From: Tetragonia tetragonoides | Taxonomy: Eukaryota > Streptophyta > Magnoliopsida > Caryophyllales > Aizoaceae | DNA length: 64,000 nt | Direction: 5' to 3' | Assembly: GCA_038025085.1 (NCBI GenBank) | Contig: CM076140.1 | Span: forward strand, 19,965,501-20,029,500 | Translations under genes and position numbers: made by a program | Shown here: positions 58,714-64,000 of the stretch, in pieces | Layout of the letters: the number at the start of each line of letters is the position of its first letter | How positions within the stretch are numbered: position 1 is the stretch's first letter | Notes under the pieces: model-generated | What the model saw: only the letters and a program-made list of their open reading frames with translations | What the model was told of the DNA's origin: nothing | Databases searched by the model: none

Positions 58714-59700
58714 TGGAATCCTAATTTTTATTGCAAATTCCATAGAGGAAAAGGACATGATACCGAAAAGTGTTGGACACTCAAAAACAAAATTCAGGAT
58801 CTTTTTGACAATGGGACCATTCCCAAGCCAAAGAATGTTCCCACTCCAAACAACAACACCAATCCTCTAGGTGCAGTTTTCGTTATTACAAATGAAGAAG
58901 AGGAAAATGATCCCTCTCGTCTGATTGTGCTAACTGGACATTCTATCCCACCATTTAAGCTTGACTCCCTTCATCTAGAGGTAGCCGGACTTTGGGTAAG
59001 TTATAGTGTCGAGAAAGATGCTACCCTCCAGATTTCTTAAGCATGGTACGACTCTTCTGATGATGAATCTCCTGAAGTCGAAACTACTCTCGATGACTTG
59101 GTCAATCTCCTCACAAAAGGAAACTACTCTCAAATATCAAGAAACTACTCTCGATGACTTGGTCAATCTCCTCACGAAAGGAAACTTTTTGCAAGCAATT
59201 GCATTCACTAGTGAAGATCTTCCACCTAAAGGAACTCACCACAACAAGGCACTCTACCTAACTTCCATATGTGAGAAGAAACATGTCCCAATGACCCTAA
59301 TAGACAATGGATCCACTGTCAATGTTTGTCCCCTACGGACCACCCAATGCTTGGGCATAAATGTCAACAACCTTGCGCATGCCGCACAAGGGTTGAGGCG
59401 AAAATTTCAAACGAAACGTCTTAGGCATATTTTCAGTTAACCTCAACACTGGACCAATTGAGAAAACGGTGCAATTCCATGTCATAGATATTCCAGCTTC
59501 ATTCAATTTTCTCCTAGGACGCCCATGGCTCCATGGACTAAATGCAATAGCTTCAACATTACACCAAAAGGTCAAGATGATGGTCGGAGGGGTAGTTCTA
59601 GAGGTTAGAGCCGATTCTATGATCGCCAGCATTGAAGACACGCCAGTTCTTAAGGTCGAGTACACTGGACAAGATGAAGAATTTGGGGTTTACGACTGAA
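58714..59700 (+). pseudogene. Nucleocapsid and protease region of element D
   Basis: The zinc finger CKFHRGKGHDTEKC is at about 58733-58775. A deletion relative to B removes the middle linker, and a short duplication (ctctcgatgacttggtcaat, twice at 59088-59170) marks the site. Protease has LIDNGSTVNVCP with the normal D-x-G active site, then LLGRPWLHGL. A frameshift occurs near 59400. Confidence 0.8.
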
Positions 59701-60784
59701 GGCGTCGCCCTACTTGAGCAACATATAGCTCCTTTCGCACCATATTCCCATTTAGGAATTAATGCCATCCTAAGTAATCAGGGGCACTTCCCTGGCACTG
59801 CTCTAGGCAAAGATATCTCCAACCACTTCCAGTTTGGTCATCCAAAGCCGAAAATAATCTTTTTGGGTTGGGCTATAACCCTACCAAGCAAGAGATACGG
59901 GAATACATCGCTAAAGAAAAAACGAGAAGAAGGGCCATTAAGGAAAACAAAGTCTATGACATCCCCATGGCACCATACCCGCACACTCTAAACGGGCAAT
60001 TCATCCAGTCTGGAGATCCATTCCCTTACAATGGCTTTCCTGAGCTTTATGTTCTCCCTGTTTACGGAATCCAAGTCCCCGGATTCGAAGTCTTCCAAGA
60101 CTGCTACACGCTGGAAGAAACTCCTTTGCTTGTAACAAGGAGGTTAAACTTTGATTGGGTAGAGGACACACCCAACAATACTTTGGGTCTACTATTTGGA
60201 CAAGAGCATCACCATCCAAAAGATGAGGAGCTCCACAATGTCAGTAATGCAATTCAAGATGCAAGCTTTGACTCAACTAAGTTGATCACTCCAAACGAGG
60301 GTCAACTCACAAAGCAGAAACGCACCATAAGCTGGACGGGAACTAATGGAAAGAAGATCAAGAACACGATCGCCAAAGAGTCCAAGCTCGACACCGACAC
60401 TGACTCCGACCGGACTAAGTCTGATTCTGAAGACGAGTCTAATATAGTAGAGTCGAGTGGTCCACCCAAATCTATGTTTAATTCTATTTGCAAGTCTAAT
60501 GATGTTAAAGCCGATAGTAATGGCTCAGTTGATGTTCCAACTTCTTCTATCAATGAAATGAATACTGATTCTGCTTACTTCTTAGATTACTTAGTAGCTA
60601 ATAATTCAAAATATGAACAAGAATTGCCCAAAGAAGTAACTGAAGCGCTATTAGAGCATGAACAAAAGACTTCAATTGTGGAAGAAACATAATTAATTAA
60701 TCTTGCAAGCGATCAAGAGTCGCGCCAAGTGCGCATTGGCTTATCACTAACTCCCAAAGAGCGAGAAAGCTTTATAAATCTCTT
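59701..60784 (+). pseudogene. Protease-RT linker region of element D
   Basis: Open frame 59868-60692 carries YNPTKQEIREYIAKE, PVYGIQVPGFEVFQD and the acidic Ser/Asp stretch, homologous to B. It is joined to upstream sequence by a frameshift and ends in TAA where B reads GAA. Confidence 0.7.
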
Positions 60785-62209
60785 AAAAAAATACATAGAC
60801 GTTTTGCTTGGTCTTACAAAGATATGTTGGGAATAAGTCGTGAGATAGCACAGCATACAATACCGCTCAATCCTGATTCAAAACCGGTAAAGAAAAAACT
60901 TCGGAGAATGAAACCTGAGTGGACATTGAAAATCAAAGAAGAGGTGTAGAAACAGCTCGCAGCAGGTTTTAATAAGGTCGCTCAATATCCAGAATGGGTC
61001 GCTAAAATAGTGCCCGTTCCAAAAAAGAATGGCAAAGTAAGGATGTAGGTCAATTTCAGAGATCTAAACAAGGCAAGTCCAAAGGACGACTTTTCCTTGC
61101 CACATATAGACGTACTGGTGGACAATACCGCAGGACATGCCCTCTTATCATTCATGGACGACTATGCAGGGTATAACCAAATACAAATGACCGAAGAAGA
61201 TATGGAGAAAACCACCTTCATGACCCAATGGGTAACATATTGCTATACTGCCATGCCTTTCGGATTGAAAAATGCGGGGGCAACATACCAAAGAACTGCA
61301 ACTTTCCTTCTACATGACATGATGCACAAGGAAGCCGAGGTGTACGTAGACGATATGATCATCAAATCCAAGGAGAGAGAAGGGCATATACCCTCTCTAA
61401 AGAAATTTTTCGACAGACTTCGGAACTACAACATGAGGTTAAATCCTCAAAAGTGTACATTTGGAGTAACTTCTGACAAGCTCTTAGGATTTGTCATAAG
61501 TACAAGAGGCATTGAAATTGATCCTACCAAAATGAAAGCTATAAGAGATATGTCCTCTCCTAAAAATGAAAAGGAGATTAGAGGATTCTTAGGAAAACTC
61601 CAATATATAAGTCGATTCATATCCAAATTGACTATTACATGTGAGCCCATCTTCAAAAAGCTCAAAAAGGACACCAAATCTACCTGGGATGATCAATGCC
61701 AGCAGGCTTTCGACAATATTAAGGAGTATTTAGCTAATCCACCTGTGTTGGTTCTACAAATTCAGGGAAAATCACTTATGCTATACCTAACAGTCACAGA
61801 AACCATCATGGGTGCTATGTTGGCCCAAAAGATGGAGAATGACGAAAAGTCAATATACTACCTTAGCAAGAAGTTTTTAGAATACGTAACGCATTACTCC
61901 ACACTAGAGAAGACATGTCTCGCATTGGTCACTGCAACAAAGAAGCTTCGACACTACATGCTACAACATTCTATCAATATAAAGTCAAGGATGAATCCAC
62001 TAAAGTACTTGTTCGAGAAACTCATTCTTAGTGGAAGAATAGCAAGGTGGACTGTCATGCTTTCAGAATTCGATCTAACTTTTGAACACCAAAAGGCGAT
62101 CAAAGGACATGCCATTTCTGAACATCTCGCTGAAAACCCAATTAATAGCGAAGACGCCACACATGACTTTCCCGATGAAGGAATAATGAATGTCGAAGAA
62201 AGCGCCTAG
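60785..62209 (+). pseudogene. Reverse transcriptase and first RNase H of element D
   Basis: A 370-codon open stretch (61097-62209) carries FMDDYAGYNQI, PFGLKNAGATYQR, VYVDDMIIKS, FLGKLQYISRFI and the first RNase H through SEFDLTFEHQKAI, with no frameshift, unlike B. The N-terminal part has TAG where B has TGC in the VDFRDLNK block (61046-61048). A TAG replaces a Trp codon at 62207-62209, just before the second RNase H. Confidence 0.88.
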
Positions 62210-62839
62210 CAGTTATACTGTGACGGAGCATCAAACCAAAAGGGTTATGGCGTAGGAGTATTATTAGTCAGCCCAGAAGGCGCGCTTACTCTCATAGCCA
62301 TCAAATTAAACCATGAGGTAACTAACAACGACGCCGAATATGAAGCATGCATCATTGGTTTAGAAGCGGCAATAGAACTACAAATTAAGGACCTAAAGGT
62401 ATATGGAGACTCAACTCTCATCATAAATCAAGTCTCCAAAAAGTGGAGAGTGAAAAGCGAATCCCGGGCACCTTACCAAGAATATCTTGAAAAGATAGCC
62501 AAATATTTCACTCACGTCTATTTTACGTACCTTCCTAGAGAGGACAACCAGTTCGCGGATGCCTTAGCAAAGATGGCCTCCATGATAAATATTCCAGATG
62601 ATGTAATCACCATGCCCATTCCCATTCAAAGGCGCACTGAGCTCGCCTTTTGTAATGCACTCGAGGTATGCGCCAATGAGGAGGAAGAAGAGGAATGGTT
62701 TACTGACATTCTTAATCTATTAGCCGAAGGCAATTACCCTCCACAATCAACACCTAGGGCACAAAGGGCTTTAAGGAGACTAGCTGCACAATACATACAT
62801 GTGCAAGGAAACTTTATAAAAAGACACCACAAAGTCTAA
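62210..62839 (+). pseudogene. Second RNase H of element D
   Basis: It reads on in the RT frame after the TAG: LYCDGASNQKGYGVGVLL, NNDAEYEACIIGLEAA, KVYGDSTLIINQVS and NQFADALAKM, so the D-E-D-D catalytic set is complete here. It ends after a Glu-rich segment and the start of the integrase linker. Confidence 0.85.
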
Positions 62840-63237
62840 GTCTTCTATGTCTAAAGGAACGTGAGGCAAGCAAAGTCATGAGCGACATACATAATGGTGT
62901 ATGTGGTCCCCATATGAATGGAATGACTTTAGTCAAGAAAATCCTAAGGCAAGGATACTATTTGAGTACAATAGAAATGACTGTATTGAATACGTGAGAA
63001 AGTGCACACGCTGCCAATTCCACGCCAATTTACAGCATAGACCTCCTACTCCTTTACATACATTCACCTCACCATGGCCGTTCTCTGCATGGGAAATTGA
63101 CATCATTGGAAAAATCTCCCCTACAGGAAAAGGAGGCCATGAATACATACTAGTCGCGATAGATTGTTTCACCAAATGGGTCGAAGCTCGTTCGTACGCA
63201 AGAATAGCGTCAAAGCACGTGGCAAAGTTCATACATG
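62840..63237 (+). pseudogene. Integrase of element D, truncated by deletion
   Basis: The zinc-binding CTRCQFHA and first catalytic Asp (WEIDIIGKISPTGKGG) are present. Sequence breaks at tacatg (63232-63237), before the second Asp and the Glu of the DDE triad. The joined DNA is the post-pol spacer of B. Confidence 0.88.
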
Positions 63238-63376
63238 CTCTAAAAAAAAGTGCGAAAATAATAATTAGAAATAAAAGGGCAATTCTAAACTACATCTGCT
63301 TGGGCATGCAAACCCGTTATTTGAATTATACTACTAAGCACAAAAAAGCAAGACTTGGTAGATAATTAGAGGTGGA

Positions 63377-64000
63377 CTACTCCTCTTTATCTTTATTAAC
63401 TTCGAGCTCTTGGACGGGCTCGCTAGGCTCATCAAGTTCCATTCGTTCTTTTGGAGCCCATCTTTCCCTACCATTACTAGAAGAGGCCTCGTGATCATTG
63501 GGCCTAGCTTGAAGAACTTGTTTGGCCGAGTGGGCCGGATTCTTCCTCTTCTTAGATTGGGCCTTGGCCTTACCTTTTCCCTTACCCTTAGTTTGGGGCT
63601 TGGTAGGTTTAGTGGGCCTATCGATGGGAGTTATCCTTATACCGCTTTGCTCATCATATTTGCGGACCTTGAATAACTCTTTTTCCTCCTCTAGGAGCCT
63701 TTGGTTGACTTGGTAGTCACCACTCCAAATCCATTCCTCATAAAAGCTAGATAACCCGTTTGAATGCGGGTATACCGGTTTAGTCCACACTTGGCGGCGG
63801 TTCCAATGTCGTTCCCAATTAGACACCAAAGAGGACATTAAGGGCCTTTGACAAGGAGGTTCGCAACTTACATTCGGGATCCTTTGCCTTAAGCCGTATT
63901 GGCGGAGGAGGCGGTTCGGTAGGAAGAACGTCAAGGTATACAAACCAATGATCCTCGTAAAGGGCACATTCTCACTACACCCTACAATTTTGGTGGTACG
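63377..64000 (-). CDS. aORF1 of element D, antisense, 3' part (continues past the window)
   Basis: This is the second exon of the antisense DUF7745-like gene, homologous to 38680-39260 of B. It is open for 196 codons where B has a TAA: RIIGLYTLTFFLPNRLL, WERHWNRRQVWTKPVYP, then a Lys/Arg-rich KGKGKGKAKAQSKKRKNP stretch (nuclear-localisation-like) and an acidic end, LEVNKDKEE. Stop TAG is at 63377-63379. The 5' part, including the intron, lies beyond 64000, so integrity of the whole gene cannot be judged. Function is unknown. Confidence 0.65.
   Translation of the reverse strand, partial: RTTKIVGCSENVPFTRIIGLYTLTFFLPNRLLRQYGLRQRIPNVSCEPPCQRPLMSSLVSNWERHWNRRQVWTKPVYPHSNGLSSFYEEWIWSGDYQVNQRLLEEEKELFKVRKYDEQSGIRITPIDRPTKPTKPQTKGKGKGKAKAQSKKRKNPAHSAKQVLQARPNDHEASSSNGRERWAPKERMELDEPSEPVQELEVNKDKEE

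Larger units (their letters stand above)
54546..64000 (+). mobile_element. Tat/Ogre-like gypsy retrotransposon D, same family as B, runs off the window
   Basis: It has an LTR (54546-56088), a primer site, a leader with eight 69-bp repeats, gag, protease, RT, two RNases H, a truncated integrase and the antisense aORF1, in the order of B. Nucleotide similarity to B is high throughout. The 3' LTR and aORF2 would lie beyond 64000. It has a 970-bp deletion relative to B at 63232-63237 and other small indels. Confidence 0.92.

Overview
The window is nuclear DNA from a flowering plant, most likely a eudicot. Two host genes support this: a 37-residue OST4 microprotein gene with a 5'UTR intron, and a six-exon RBP47-type three-RRM gene. 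The rest is dominated by plant-type mobile DNA (Ty3/gypsy Tat lineage, Ty1/copia, a Mutator-like element, SINEs). Genus and species cannot be read from the sequence.

Layout. 1-16999 is the gene-bearing part: a 197-bp tandem repeat, OST4 (1002-1115, +), a tRNA-derived SINE, a CACTA-like terminus, a prolamin-like secreted-protein gene broken by an in-frame stop (5982-6386, +), a short copia element with intact LTRs and TATAT target duplications (7160-9453), and RBP47 (10937-14956, -). 17005-21270 is the 5' part of a Tat-type gypsy element (A). 21271-26636 is the 3' part of a second, minus-strand gypsy element (E). Its LTR carries a 620-bp triplication, and next to the LTR lies a plus-strand (antisense) plant-mobile-domain gene. 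27129-28987 is an older LTR-like remnant holding a 1.16-kb Mutator-like element with a perfect 9-bp target duplication.

28988-53073 is one 24.1-kb Tat/Ogre-like retrotransposon (B), with 1.5-kb LTRs and ACTAG target duplications. It holds gag-protease-RT-RNaseH-second RNaseH-integrase on the plus strand. Downstream of integrase it carries two intron-containing genes on the opposite strand: aORF1 (38680-40233, DUF7745-like) and aORF2 (41083-50074, plant mobile domain, at least seven exons). aORF2 is split by a nested 5.9-kb minus-strand element (C, 42557-48473, TCTGC duplications, tRNA-Asp primer site). 53074-54545 is flanking DNA with a SINE and long CAA and CT microsatellites. 54546-64000 is a second member of the B family (D), running off the window. 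It has a 970-bp deletion through integrase but a more intact aORF1.

Working picture. The B family pairs a normal sense gag-pol program from the LTR promoter with two antisense genes that have their own promoters. The same kind of palindromic cluster (arms like AGCGG/CCGCT) sits just upstream of the TATA box in the LTRs and upstream of both antisense genes. Element E repeats the arrangement with different sequence. This suggests a shared promoter module and possibly an element-encoded regulator; the regulator idea is inference. Every gypsy copy here has stops or frameshifts, so none looks autonomous as it stands.
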